NCBI GenBank assembly: GCA_016789785.1
Contig: JAEUQE010000242.1
Span: forward strand, 1-12,961
Reading direction: 5' to 3'
DNA: 12,961 nt
Origin: Bryobacterales bacterium
GTDB taxonomy: Bacteria > Acidobacteriota > Terriglobia > Bryobacterales > Bryobacteraceae
The translations under genes and the position numbers were made by a program. Shown piece after piece: positions 6,995 to 12,961 of the stretch. How positions within the stretch are numbered: position 1 is the stretch's first letter; every line of letters starts with the position of its first letter. Below the pieces are notes generated by a model. The model worked only from the letters and a program-made list of their open reading frames with translations, was not told the DNA's origin and ran no database searches.

Positions 6995-7726
6995 ACGCCC
7001 CTTCGGCGGCATCATCAGTCCAAGTACGATTATCACCGCGAACGCGATTGCCAATGCAGCATAAACCCGCACGCGCGGATGTGCCGTGTTGATGCCGATC
7101 CCACCGTCGGCAGCGCTGAGGAAGAGGAACCTCGCATCTTCCGCATTGCGAAACTTCGTGTGCCACTGCCAGCGAGGCCGCGCGCCGGTCGGTGCACTCT
7201 CCGCTTTGGCCCATTCGGCGAACTGGCGCTTTGCCCGTGAGAAGTGCAGGGCCATCCCGCCGAGACAAAGCACGCTCACAGCACCTGTCGAAAGCAGCAG
7301 CGCGAGGACGGGTGCTTTTCCGGTAGTGCGCAATCCGATCACAGGAAGCAGAAGAATGAGTGCCAGCACTGCTGCCATCACGAGTCGTCCATGTTGGATG
7401 ACTCGCACGTGAGAGCCGAGCCACGCGCGGCCCAGTACAGATGCGTTGGGATCTCCGGGTGTCGCACGGATCGAATCCCCGGTTGCGATTGCTGCCAATC
7501 CCTGAACCCATACAAACATGGCCGCGGTCACCACGAGTGGATACCACGGCTGCTCCCACAGCGGCCGGCCCGCGCCGCGCGCCAGCCACTCGGAGTCGCG
7601 CATGATGTCGAAGACGCAAACGACGCCCGAAAGTGCGGCGACGAAATTGAAGCTGTAGGTTGCTACCCGCAGCGCACGCGAGTCGATTCGGTCCACATTT
7701 CCAAGTCTAGACACAACACTCTTCAT
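6983..7726 (-). CDS. Five-helix integral membrane protein of unknown function
   Basis: I do not recognise this 247-residue protein. Hydrophobic segments lie at about 20-41, 63-82, 115-132, 138-160 and 221-240, giving roughly five membrane helices. Two polar stretches join or follow them: ~84-112, with a GDPNASVLGRAW patch, and ~162-215, rich in basic and aromatic residues (RAKRQFAEWAK, RPRWQWHTKFRN). No enzyme motif, nucleotide-binding loop or metal cluster stands out. The ATG at 7726 has no clear ribosome site. A GTG at codon 11, preceded by GGAA, is a weaker alternative. Its end overlaps the PAP2 gene tail-to-tail by 12 bp. That is a positional fact and not evidence of a shared role. Coding status rests on the consistent hydrophobic pattern and on the frame filling the gap between neighbours. 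Confidence 0.72.
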   Translation of the reverse strand: MKSVVSRLGNVDRIDSRALRVATYSFNFVAALSGVVCVFDIMRDSEWLARGAGRPLWEQPWYPLVVTAAMFVWVQGLAAIATGDSIRATPGDPNASVLGRAWLGSHVRVIQHGRLVMAAVLALILLLPVIGLRTTGKAPVLALLLSTGAVSVLCLGGMALHFSRAKRQFAEWAKAESAPTGARPRWQWHTKFRNAEDARFLFLSAADGGIGINTAHPRVRVYAALAIAFAVIIVLGLMMPPKGRLPQ

Positions 7727-7753
7727 TTAGGGCATCGCCAAGCGTCCAGAAGC

Positions 7754-7801
7754 TACGGTAACGCAGCCTTCAGGCTGCCGCCTCAACACTCATGTCGAGG
7801 C
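7754..7801 (+). repeat. REP-like repeat unit, left copy
   Basis: The unit begins TACGGTAACGC. A perfect 6-bp stem follows (GCAGCC 7763-7768, TTCA loop, GGCTGC 7773-7778), then a second 5-bp stem (GCCTC 7780-7784 with GAGGC 7797-7801, 12-nt loop). The order, edge heptamer then small hairpin then larger-loop hairpin, is mirrored by the right copy. Both are probably members of a dispersed intergenic repeat family. Confidence 0.55.
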
Positions 7802-7888
7802 CCGTGCTCTGGACCCGGTGAATCGCCCCTGGTTGGATCATAAGCCCCGCCCGCCGTGACTGCGCATTTCCGTTCACTTTGCCCTGCA

Positions 7889-7941
7889 CCGAGACGAATC
7901 GAAGTCTCGGCGCGGAAGGCACGAGTGCCCGCGCTACCGTA
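7889..7941 (-). repeat. REP-like repeat unit, right copy in inverted orientation
   Basis: Read on the minus strand it starts TACGGTAGCGC, matching the left unit at 10 of 11 bases. A small hairpin follows (GGCAC 7918-7922 with GTGCC 7925-7929), then a 7-bp hairpin (CCGAGAC 7889-7895, 8-nt loop, GTCTCGG 7904-7910). The stems differ in sequence from the left copy, but their order and spacing are alike. That is expected if the structure rather than the primary sequence is kept. Confidence 0.55.
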
Positions 7942-7984
7942 AAATGCGTGGCGCCAAAATGCAAAAGTGAAAAGCATTGAGTCC

Positions 7985-8019
7985 AGACACAACAAGGGCC
8001 GCTGGAACCCCAGCGGCCC
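7985..8019 (-). terminator. Rho-independent terminator of the cold-shock gene
   Basis: A perfect 10-bp stem, GGGCCGCTGG (7996-8005) with CCAGCGGCCC (8010-8019), closes a 4-nt loop. Read on the minus strand it lies about 30 bp after the csp stop codon and is followed by the T-rich run TTGTTGTGT. Confidence 0.75.
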
Positions 8020-8048
8020 AAGACCAAAACGAAACTGGAAGCGGTTAA

Positions 8049-8252
8049 CTACGGATTGCCGACGTTCTCTGCCTGGAGTCCCTTCGGCCCGGTCTTCACT
8101 TCAAACTCGACCTCGCAACCCTGGTCCAACGTGCGGTAGCCGGACATCTGGATCGCCGAGTAATGCACGAAGACATCCTCGCCCGTGGAGCGCTGAATGA
8201 ATCCGTATCCCTTAGCGGCGTTGAACCACTTCACTACACCTTTTTCTCTCAC
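8049..8252 (-). CDS. Cold-shock-domain RNA chaperone (Csp family)
   Basis: This 67-residue single cold-shock domain has the normal length for bacterial Csp proteins. It binds single-stranded RNA/DNA and melts mRNA structure in the cytoplasm. The signature is intact: [15 protein letters not shown] with RNP1 (KGYGFI, ~14-19) and RNP2 (VFVHYSAI, ~27-34), then a basic C-terminal strand ending KGLQAENV. The GTG start at 8250-8252 is fixed by AGGAG 8 nt upstream and by the family N-terminus. A strong terminator follows the gene. The 172-bp spacer before the divergent permease gene would hold the promoter and 5' leader, but I see no clear consensus promoter. Whether it is cold-induced or constitutive cannot be told. 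Confidence 0.95.
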   Translation of the reverse strand: MREKGVVKWFNAAKGYGFIQRSTGEDVFVHYSAIQMSGYRTLDQGCEVEFEVKTGPKGLQAENVGNP

Positions 8253-8260
8253 TACAAAAT

Positions 8261-8265
8261 CTCCT
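8261..8265 (-). promoter_or_regulatory. Ribosome binding site deciding the csp GTG start
   Basis: A perfect AGGAG on the minus strand, with an 8-nt spacer to GTG 8252, supports a non-ATG start for this gene. Confidence 0.75.
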
Positions 8266-8424
8266 GTGGACTACATCTGTTCACATGGGGGCACCCGGTA
8301 GGTGCGCCTCGTTAGGATTGTTGTGAACTGCGTTATTTTCACCCGAGCCCCCTCCGCACGTCAAGCGCGAGCCGTCCGTCACTCGCCCCAAATCGCGACT
8401 TTCCCACAGCGCTACGATGAAAAG

Positions 8425-10830
8425 ATGTCTTCCTTGCGGCAGGTGCTTCGAGGTCTGCGGCGCGACTGGCCATTCACCCTTGCCGCGACCTCCACGCTGT
8501 CATTGGGCCTCGGCGCTGCCGTGCTCATTTTCTCCGTGCTCTATGGCGTCGTGCTGAAACCGTGGGAAGCGCGCGACGCCGCCCGCCTCGTCTTCCTCTG
8601 GATCGACGACACCAAACGCAGCATTCGCGAAGAGGGATTCGGCTATCCGACCTATCTCGATTGGAGAGCGCAGTCCACCGTTTTCGAGGACATCGCAGCC
8701 CGAGGACGTGGGATGAGCGCGACCCTCGGCGGCCCGGAACCGGAGCGCCTCCAGATCGACGTGGTCTCCGCGAACTACTTCGCATTGCTCGGCGGCATTC
8801 CGGTCGCCGGCCACGTCTTCACACACGACGAGGAACTGCGCGGCGATCGCACAGTAATCCTCAGTGAGCGGTTGGCGCGTCGCCGTTTCGGAAGCGCCGA
8901 GGCCGCCGTCGGCCAGACACTGGAACTCGATGCCGCGCTCTGGCGAGTCGGTGGTGTGATGCCGGCGGGCTTCGGGATTCCTCCGTTCCTGCAGGATGCG
9001 TGGGTGCCCGCGCGCACCTATCCTCCGCTTGCGAAGTTCATGGATGCTCGCGCATTCGACTTCTTCATGGGCATCGCGCGCTTGAAGCCAGGCAAGTCCG
9101 CAGCGGAGGCCGCCACCGAACTGAACCTCATCGGCCGCCGGCTGGCCATCGCACATCCCATCACGGATCCCGAATTCGGCGGCTTCGGTGTCGCCATAGT
9201 GCCATTCCATGAGCAGATTCTCGGGCAGAAACTCCCGTCCGCGCTGTGGCTGTTGATGGGCGCCGTTGCGCTGGTGCTCCTGGTCGCCTGCGCCAACGTC
9301 GCCAATCTGCTGTTGGCGCGCGGAGAAGGCCGTCAGCGCGACCTCGCAATCCGCATCGCCCTTGGTGCCTCCCGCGCGAGCCTGTTCCGCATGCAACTCT
9401 GGGAGAGCGTCGCGCTTTCCTCCGCCGGCGCGATTCTCGGTACCGCCTTGGCACAAGCCGCGTTGCAAGTGCTGCCCGTGCTTGCGCCTGAGAATCTGCC
9501 TCGTGCCGCCGATGTTCGGATGCATCCGCCCGTGCTGCTGTTCGCCATCGCATCGGCGCTTGCAGCCGCGCTGGTGTTCGGCCTCGCACCCGCGTGGCTC
9601 CAATCAAGGCGCGATCCACAGGAAGCCCTCAGAGGCGGCGGCTCCGGCATCACGCATCGCACGGGAAGGCGCTTGCAGTCCCTGCTGATCATCGGCGAGT
9701 TCGCAGTGTCGCTCATGCTTCTGACCGGCGCGAGCCTGTTCCTCCGCTCGCTCCTGCGCGTGGACTCGGTCGACCCGGGATTTGACGCGAAGCACACACT
9801 CCTGTTGCGCGTCGACAGGAACGCCGCAAACCGTCCGGAGCGAGAGGCCTTCTACCGCGGCTTGCTGGACGACTTGCGCGCACAACCCGGCGTGGCCGCG
9901 GCGGGCGCGATCACCAGTTTCTTCTACGGTCGCAACGCCGACTACGTGGTGACCGTGCAAGGGCGGGCGACCGAGTCGCGCGAACAGGTGACCGTCGATG
10001 CCGTGTCATGGGGTTTTCTGGAAGCAGCCGGAGTTCGTCTGCTGCGCGGCCGGCTGCTGGAGGAGCGCGACTATCGCGAGGAGCCCTCAGCGGTGGTGAT
10101 CAATGAGACGTTTGCCCGCCGGTTCTTTCCCGGTCAGGATGCGATTCAGAACGCGATTGGCCAGAAACTGAAGTTCGGCACGGCGAACGCGGATGGCCCT
10201 TGGATCGAGGTGGTGGGCGTGGTGGCGGATCTGCGCCGGCGTGGAATGGAGCGCGAGGCCGTCTGCGAGGGCTTTGGTCCGATTGTGCATTCGAGCATGG
10301 ATGTGCTGATTCGCACGTCGAGTGATCCGGCGAGTGTGATGGGTGCGGTGCGAGCGTCGATGCGGCGTGTGGCGCCGGGTGTGCCGTGGCCGCGCGTGAC
10401 GACGTTGGAGGCGACGCTGCGGAAGATGACGGCGCAACGGCGTCTGCAGACGTGGGCGCTGGGCGGGTTCTCGCTGTTGACGTTGGTGCTGGCGGCGGTG
10501 GGCATCTATGCGACGTTGAGTTACGTGGTGCGGGTGGGCCGTCGCGAGTTGGCGATTCGGACGGCGGTGGGCGCGCGGCCTTGGGATGTGCAGCGGATGG
10601 TGCTGGCGCGCGGACTGTGGCAGGTGGCTGCGGGCGTGGGGATCGGGATGGCGCTGTCGCTTGGAATGGGTCGCGTGACGGAGGCGTTGTTGTACGGAGT
10701 GCGAGCGCAGGATCCGTGGAGTTTCGCGGTGTCGTGCGGCGTGTTGGTGGTGGTTGCGTTGCTGGCGTGCTGGATTCCTGCGCGCGCCGCGTCGCGAGTG
10801 GACCCGGCTTCGCTGACGCGCGGCGCGTGA
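8425..10830 (+). CDS. ABC transporter permease, acidobacterial duplicated orphan permease (ADOP, MacB/FtsX-like)
   Basis: This 801-residue permease is two MacB-type halves fused in tandem, matching the length and layout of the TIGR03434 family. The first half has TM1 at ~18-40, a periplasmic MacB_PCD domain (~45-265), then FtsX helices at ~273-297, 327-350 and 371-392, ending in the DPQEALRGG motif. The second half has a helix at ~420-445, a periplasmic domain (~450-670), helices at ~677-702, 732-750 and 767-787, and DPASLTRG at the C-terminus. Family members move or remodel envelope substrates with an ABC ATPase, but none is encoded next to this gene, as usual for these orphans. The frame opens upstream at GTG 8302. 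ATG 8425 is preferred because it gives the canonical start MSSLRQVLRGLRRDWPFTL, though its ribosome site is weak. Substrate is unknown. Confidence 0.92.
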   Translation: MSSLRQVLRGLRRDWPFTLAATSTLSLGLGAAVLIFSVLYGVVLKPWEARDAARLVFLWIDDTKRSIREEGFGYPTYLDWRAQSTVFEDIAARGRGMSATLGGPEPERLQIDVVSANYFALLGGIPVAGHVFTHDEELRGDRTVILSERLARRRFGSAEAAVGQTLELDAALWRVGGVMPAGFGIPPFLQDAWVPARTYPPLAKFMDARAFDFFMGIARLKPGKSAAEAATELNLIGRRLAIAHPITDPEFGGFGVAIVPFHEQILGQKLPSALWLLMGAVALVLLVACANVANLLLARGEGRQRDLAIRIALGASRASLFRMQLWESVALSSAGAILGTALAQAALQVLPVLAPENLPRAADVRMHPPVLLFAIASALAAALVFGLAPAWLQSRRDPQEALRGGGSGITHRTGRRLQSLLIIGEFAVSLMLLTGASLFLRSLLRVDSVDPGFDAKHTLLLRVDRNAANRPEREAFYRGLLDDLRAQPGVAAAGAITSFFYGRNADYVVTVQGRATESREQVTVDAVSWGFLEAAGVRLLRGRLLEERDYREEPSAVVINETFARRFFPGQDAIQNAIGQKLKFGTANADGPWIEVVGVVADLRRRGMEREAVCEGFGPIVHSSMDVLIRTSSDPASVMGAVRASMRRVAPGVPWPRVTTLEATLRKMTAQRRLQTWALGGFSLLTLVLAAVGIYATLSYVVRVGRRELAIRTAVGARPWDVQRMVLARGLWQVAAGVGIGMALSLGMGRVTEALLYGVRAQDPWSFAVSCGVLVVVALLACWIPARAASRVDPASLTRGA

Positions 10831-10840
10831 TCAACGAGTG

Positions 10841-10849
10841 TGGTATGAT
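10841..10849 (+). promoter_or_regulatory. Extended -10 promoter candidate for tRNA-Lys
   Basis: TGGTATGAT contains a TGn extension followed by TATGAT. It lies just after the permease stop and about 34 bp before the mature tRNA 5' end. No TTGACA-like -35 is seen at normal spacing, which is acceptable for an extended -10 site. Confidence 0.45.
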
Positions 10850-10883
10850 CGAAAGAGTGGCACCCGCCACGAACCTCCCAAGA

Positions 10884-10959
<76 letters not shown>

Positions 10960-11192
10960 CTCAATCAATAGTTAGCGGTATCCCCTCTCGAACGAAATCC
11001 CACAAAGAAGGCCCGAAGAAGGTTTTCTCTGGTCTGAATGGGCTCCGAAATCCTTGTTGTCACCATGAACGCCAGATCTTCCGTGTCCCTACGAAAGCCG
11101 ACGATGATTCCCGACTAGCGCCGATAAGGGCTTCTCAGAGCATTACGCCTCGCTATCGGACAAGGGCAACAGACAACAGGATAGACTGAGGT
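10960..11192. other. Spacer between tRNA-Lys and the caspase-like gene; possible island edge
   Basis: These 233 bp are less GC-rich than the permease gene upstream. I see no full gene. A minus-strand frame is open from 11114 down to TGA at 10965 and contains a 33-codon ATG frame (11066-10965). It may be a gene remnant or chance. No second copy of the tRNA 3' end occurs in the window. CCGATA (11121-11126) and TATCGG (11154-11159) form a weak inverted pair upstream of the next gene. Confidence 0.4.
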
Positions 11193-11882
11193 ATGCCGTC
11201 TGCGAAGAAGCGAAAGCTCGTTGAGCCGCCGCGTCGCAAGCCGAGTCGTTCCCACCTGCTAGTCATTGAATGTGATGCGGAGCAACTGGCCTCTGAGCAA
11301 ATGGACCTGGGCAGCAAGTTCGCGCAGTTTGTTCACAGCCTGATGCCGCAAAAGCGAGTGGTTGTGGTGCGCGCCAATACTGAGGCGGAACTTGGGCGTG
11401 ATCTTGCCGAGGCTCTCCAGGAGCACGGGGTATTCCGCACCGTATTGATTGTCGGCCACAGCAATGAGCAGGGTCTGAAGATGACGGGAGACGGGCTACG
11501 CTCGTGGACAGTGGTCGGGCGCTGGCTGAGGGATTTTGCTCCCGAGTACCTTTTCCTCACCGCCTGTAGTGCTGGCAGATCAGGCGTCGTGCGAACCCTC
11601 TTCAATGAGGTGGACACCCTCAAGGAAATCTACGGCTCCCCGATTCTGCTTGATGCGTACGCGCACACCGCGCCCATCGCCGCCATCCTGATTTCACTCC
11701 TCCAGACTGGCCGTATCAACGCCGCCGACTCGCAAGCCTATCGAGCAGTGGGCTACCTTCTGACAGGAAGCCAAGTTTATCGTTGGCGGAAAGACGAAAC
11801 AGGTCCTAGCGAGGAATTGAACAATGCGCTGTGGGACGCAGCCGGGGAAGGGCTGCGGCTGCTGAGGGGAGCGATCGGGTGA
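11193..11882 (+). CDS. Stand-alone clan CD (caspase/CHAT-like) cysteine peptidase-like protein, candidate
   Basis: I do not know this 229-residue protein by name, but its layout fits a caspase-hemoglobinase (clan CD) fold. A basic N-terminus (~1-20) is followed by strand LLVIE (22-26), a helix, strand RVVVVRA (55-61), a helix, then strand TVLIVGHS (83-90) bearing H89. An amphipathic segment leads to strand EYLFLTACSAG (118-128) bearing C125. A His after one hydrophobic strand and an alanine-Cys after the next is the clan CD dyad signature, as in CHAT and metacaspases. A further strand/helix pair follows (SPILLDAYAHTAPIAAILIS, 149-168), then a polar tail. No signal peptide or second domain is seen, so it is probably cytosolic. 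GAGG sits only 1 nt before the ATG and AGGA 11 nt before it. Its neighbours are a two-helix membrane protein and a DNA methyltransferase, suggesting defence or island biology. Activity is unproven. Confidence 0.7.
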   Translation: MPSAKKRKLVEPPRRKPSRSHLLVIECDAEQLASEQMDLGSKFAQFVHSLMPQKRVVVVRANTEAELGRDLAEALQEHGVFRTVLIVGHSNEQGLKMTGDGLRSWTVVGRWLRDFAPEYLFLTACSAGRSGVVRTLFNEVDTLKEIYGSPILLDAYAHTAPIAAILISLLQTGRINAADSQAYRAVGYLLTGSQVYRWRKDETGPSEELNNALWDAAGEGLRLLRGAIG

Positions 11883-11936
11883 GAGATAACTAGCACTGCC
11901 TCCCCACCCCGATCACGACACTCAAATCGCTTTTTT
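11873..11936 (+). terminator. Possible terminator after the caspase-like gene
   Basis: GATCGGG (11873-11879) pairs with CCCGATC (11908-11914), and a few more pairs form beyond a bulge. The stem overlaps the stop codon. A run of six T (11931-11936) follows about 16 nt after it. The T run is too far from the stem for a textbook intrinsic terminator, so this is tentative. Confidence 0.25.
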
Positions 11937-12051
11937 GAAACGGTTCGGTGCTGGACTTTCCCAACGGTGGTCAGCGAGTGACCAGCGTCGGGCGTGCATT
12001 GTCAGCATGAACGAAGGGCCCAAAGGAACAGGATCACCGGTACAGCAACTG

Positions 12052-12282
12052 TTAGCGTGCCTCCCAGACATCCTCCCATCGCGTGCCGCTCATCATCTCC
12101 ACCCGGACTCGCGCGATACGCTTCCCCGGCTTGGTATGCAGCAAACCCCACGTGGCGAGACCCACAACCACAGTGAGCCAGATCGCATGAAACCCGAGTG
12201 GCTGCCAAGCCAACTTGACTGCGCATCCAGCAACCAAGATGGCTGGCAAGATTGCTGCCTTCGATAGGTCTTTGTCTGTCAT
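12052..12282 (-). CDS. Small two-helix membrane protein, unknown
   Basis: I do not recognise this 76-residue protein. A short polar N-terminus (MTDKDLSK) is followed by two close hydrophobic segments (~9-27, AAILPAILVAGCAVKLAW; ~31-49, FHAIWLTVVVGLATWGLL). A basic tail follows (KPGKRIARVRV) and the end is acidic/aromatic (WEDVWEAR). This is a helical hairpin with both ends predicted inside by the positive-inside rule. The hydrophobic pattern makes it more credible than the overlapping plus-strand frame, which has no such structure. Its ribosome site is poor (GAAAG before ATG 12282). It lies convergent to the caspase-like gene and divergent from the methyltransferase. Small pore or holin-like proteins are common beside protease sensors in defence loci, but that link is only inferred here. 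Confidence 0.5.
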   Translation of the reverse strand: MTDKDLSKAAILPAILVAGCAVKLAWQPLGFHAIWLTVVVGLATWGLLHTKPGKRIARVRVEMMSGTRWEDVWEAR

Positions 12283-12474
12283 ACAGGGTCTTTCGAGGCT
12301 ACCATCTTAGTTGCGTGTTGCTGGGCATCAGGCGGCTCCCACCTCATGCAAATGGCGCGGAAGAGCAAAGAACGCCTTTCGCGCCGATAAGATCTCTTGA
12401 TGGGCCAGACGCCACCCAAGAACGGTACAATCAATCGTAGCCCCCAACTTGTTTTCGGCATGGTGCTGCCTGGT

Positions 12475-12479
12475 AGGAG
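12475..12479 (+). promoter_or_regulatory. Ribosome binding site candidate for the methyltransferase
   Basis: AGGAG lies 4 nt before TTG 12484, which is close spacing. The alternative in-frame starts, ATG 12400 and ATG 12460, have no comparable purine tract. Confidence 0.4.
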
Positions 12480-12483
12480 ACCA

Positions 12484-12961
12484 TTGAAGAACGCCAAAAG
12501 CAACGGATACACGCCGCAGCAAGACCTGTTCGCGAAGAAGGCTTCGCGACCAGTGCCAGTGCTTCCGAATGAGGACAATACGCCCGAAGGATTGCGCGCG
12601 CTACTGGAGGCGAACGCCTTTTACCGGGAGACTGCGTGGCCGCCGCCGTACCATCGAACCACCCATCGGCTTCACCTTGGTGATGCGCGAGACCTCTCCT
12701 GGATTCCAGACGCTTCGGTCCACCTTGTAGTAACCTCGCCGCCCTACTGGACCCTGAAGGAGTACGCTCCTGGAAACGAAGATCAAATGGGACACTTCGC
12801 GGACTACGAGCACTTCCTCCATCAACTGGATCGGGTCTGGCGCGAATGTGCGCGTGTGCTCGTGGGGGGTGGGCGGATCTGCTGTGTTGTCGGCGATGTA
12901 TGCATCCCGCGCAAACGCGGTGGCCGTCACTACCTGGTACCGCTGCACGCCGATATCCAGG
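12484..12961 (+). CDS. Site-specific DNA methyltransferase (N4-cytosine/N6-adenine type), N-terminal part (3' truncated by window)
   Basis: The first 159 codons of a DNA methylase of the N6_N4_Mtase group (PF01555 type) run off the right edge. The block HLGDAR, followed by a hydrophobic strand (VHLVV) and TSPPYW (84-89), is catalytic motif IV. An SPPY core is typical of N4-cytosine enzymes, though some such proteins methylate adenine. A helix (HFLHQLDRVWRECARVL) and strand GGGRICCVVGD follow. Motif IV near the N-terminus fits the beta class order, with the AdoMet motif (FxGxG) expected downstream. The frame opens after TAA at 12388-12390. TTG 12484 is chosen for its AGGAG, and ATG 12400 or 12460 remain possible. 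The product would methylate DNA either as part of a restriction-modification or defence system or as an orphan. The cognate nuclease is not in view. Confidence 0.82.
   Translation, partial: MKNAKSNGYTPQQDLFAKKASRPVPVLPNEDNTPEGLRALLEANAFYRETAWPPPYHRTTHRLHLGDARDLSWIPDASVHLVVTSPPYWTLKEYAPGNEDQMGHFADYEHFLHQLDRVWRECARVLVGGGRICCVVGDVCIPRKRGGRHYLVPLHADIQ

Larger units (their letters stand above)
7727..8048. other. Gene-free stretch with REP-like repeats and the csp terminator
   Basis: These 322 bp between the membrane protein and the cold-shock gene hold no credible CDS. The content is an inverted pair of hairpin-rich repeat units (7754-7941), about 40 bp of AT-richer unassigned sequence, and a strong stem-loop (7996-8019). 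Short open frames here translate the hairpins themselves and were rejected. Confidence 0.7.

Noticed and set aside
7770..8027. Short minus-strand frames between the membrane protein and csp
   Set aside because: They translate the REP-like hairpins and the csp terminator. Similar frames are expected wherever such repeats occur.
8291..8305. GCACC/GGTGC hairpin in the csp-permease spacer, considered as a cold-shock leader element
   Set aside because: A 5-bp stem is too short to support a thermosensor or riboswitch call, and no conserved cold-box sequence was recognised.
8500..9603. 367-codon minus-strand frame
   Set aside because: Antisense shadow of the permease, which has full transmembrane and periplasmic layout in the plus frame.
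11935..12267. 110-codon plus-strand frame from TTG
   Set aside because: Overlaps the two-helix protein, has no hydrophobic core or motif and no ribosome site.
12283..12483. Possible small gene (MQMARKSKERLSRR) before the methyltransferase
   Set aside because: The frame is only about 14 codons from its first ATG, without ribosome site or conservation evidence. The stretch is treated as spacer, or as methyltransferase N-terminus if ATG 12400 is used.
12279..12578. 99-codon minus-strand frame, and another at 12601-12948
   Set aside because: Both are antisense to the methyltransferase region, whose plus frame shows TSPPYW and flanking secondary structure.

Overview
The window looks like chromosome from a GC-rich member of the Acidobacteriota, most likely the Solibacter/Bryobacter group (Bryobacterales). 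Two protein families point there. One is the C-terminal domain first named from Solibacter (TIGR03437 type), seen at the end of the secreted amidase. The other is an 801-residue duplicated orphan permease of the ADOP type (TIGR03434). The placement rests on recognising these families by eye, not on a search.

Left block (1-6304). The 3' part of a phosphodiesterase/alkaline-phosphatase-superfamily gene enters from the left edge. It converges, with 2 bp between stop codons, on a run of four minus-strand genes. In order of transcription these are an MGDG-synthase-type glycosyltransferase, an aldo/keto reductase, a cytoplasmic subtilisin-like protease with a C-terminal glycogen-binding-like domain, and a secreted zinc peptidoglycan amidase with a Solibacter-type C-terminal domain.

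Middle block (6305-10830). A PAP2 phosphatase diverges from the glycosyltransferase. One could make diacylglycerol and the other could glycosylate it. PAP2 overlaps tail-to-tail with an unknown five-helix membrane protein. A gene-free stretch (7727-8048) holds a pair of inverted, hairpin-rich REP-like repeats and the terminator of a cold-shock protein gene. The orphan permease is divergent from the cold-shock gene.

Right block (10831-12961). A tRNA-Lys(CUU) gene with its own extended -10 promoter marks a change of character. Beyond its 3' end the DNA is visibly less GC-rich, is loosely packed and has accessory content. It holds a stand-alone protein with a clan CD (caspase/CHAT-like) His/Cys dyad, a small two-helix membrane protein, and the start of an SPPY-type DNA methyltransferase that runs off the right edge. 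This resembles the beginning of a tRNA-anchored genomic or defence island. No integrase or second att site lies inside the window. The most original candidate here is the caspase-like protein with its two neighbours.
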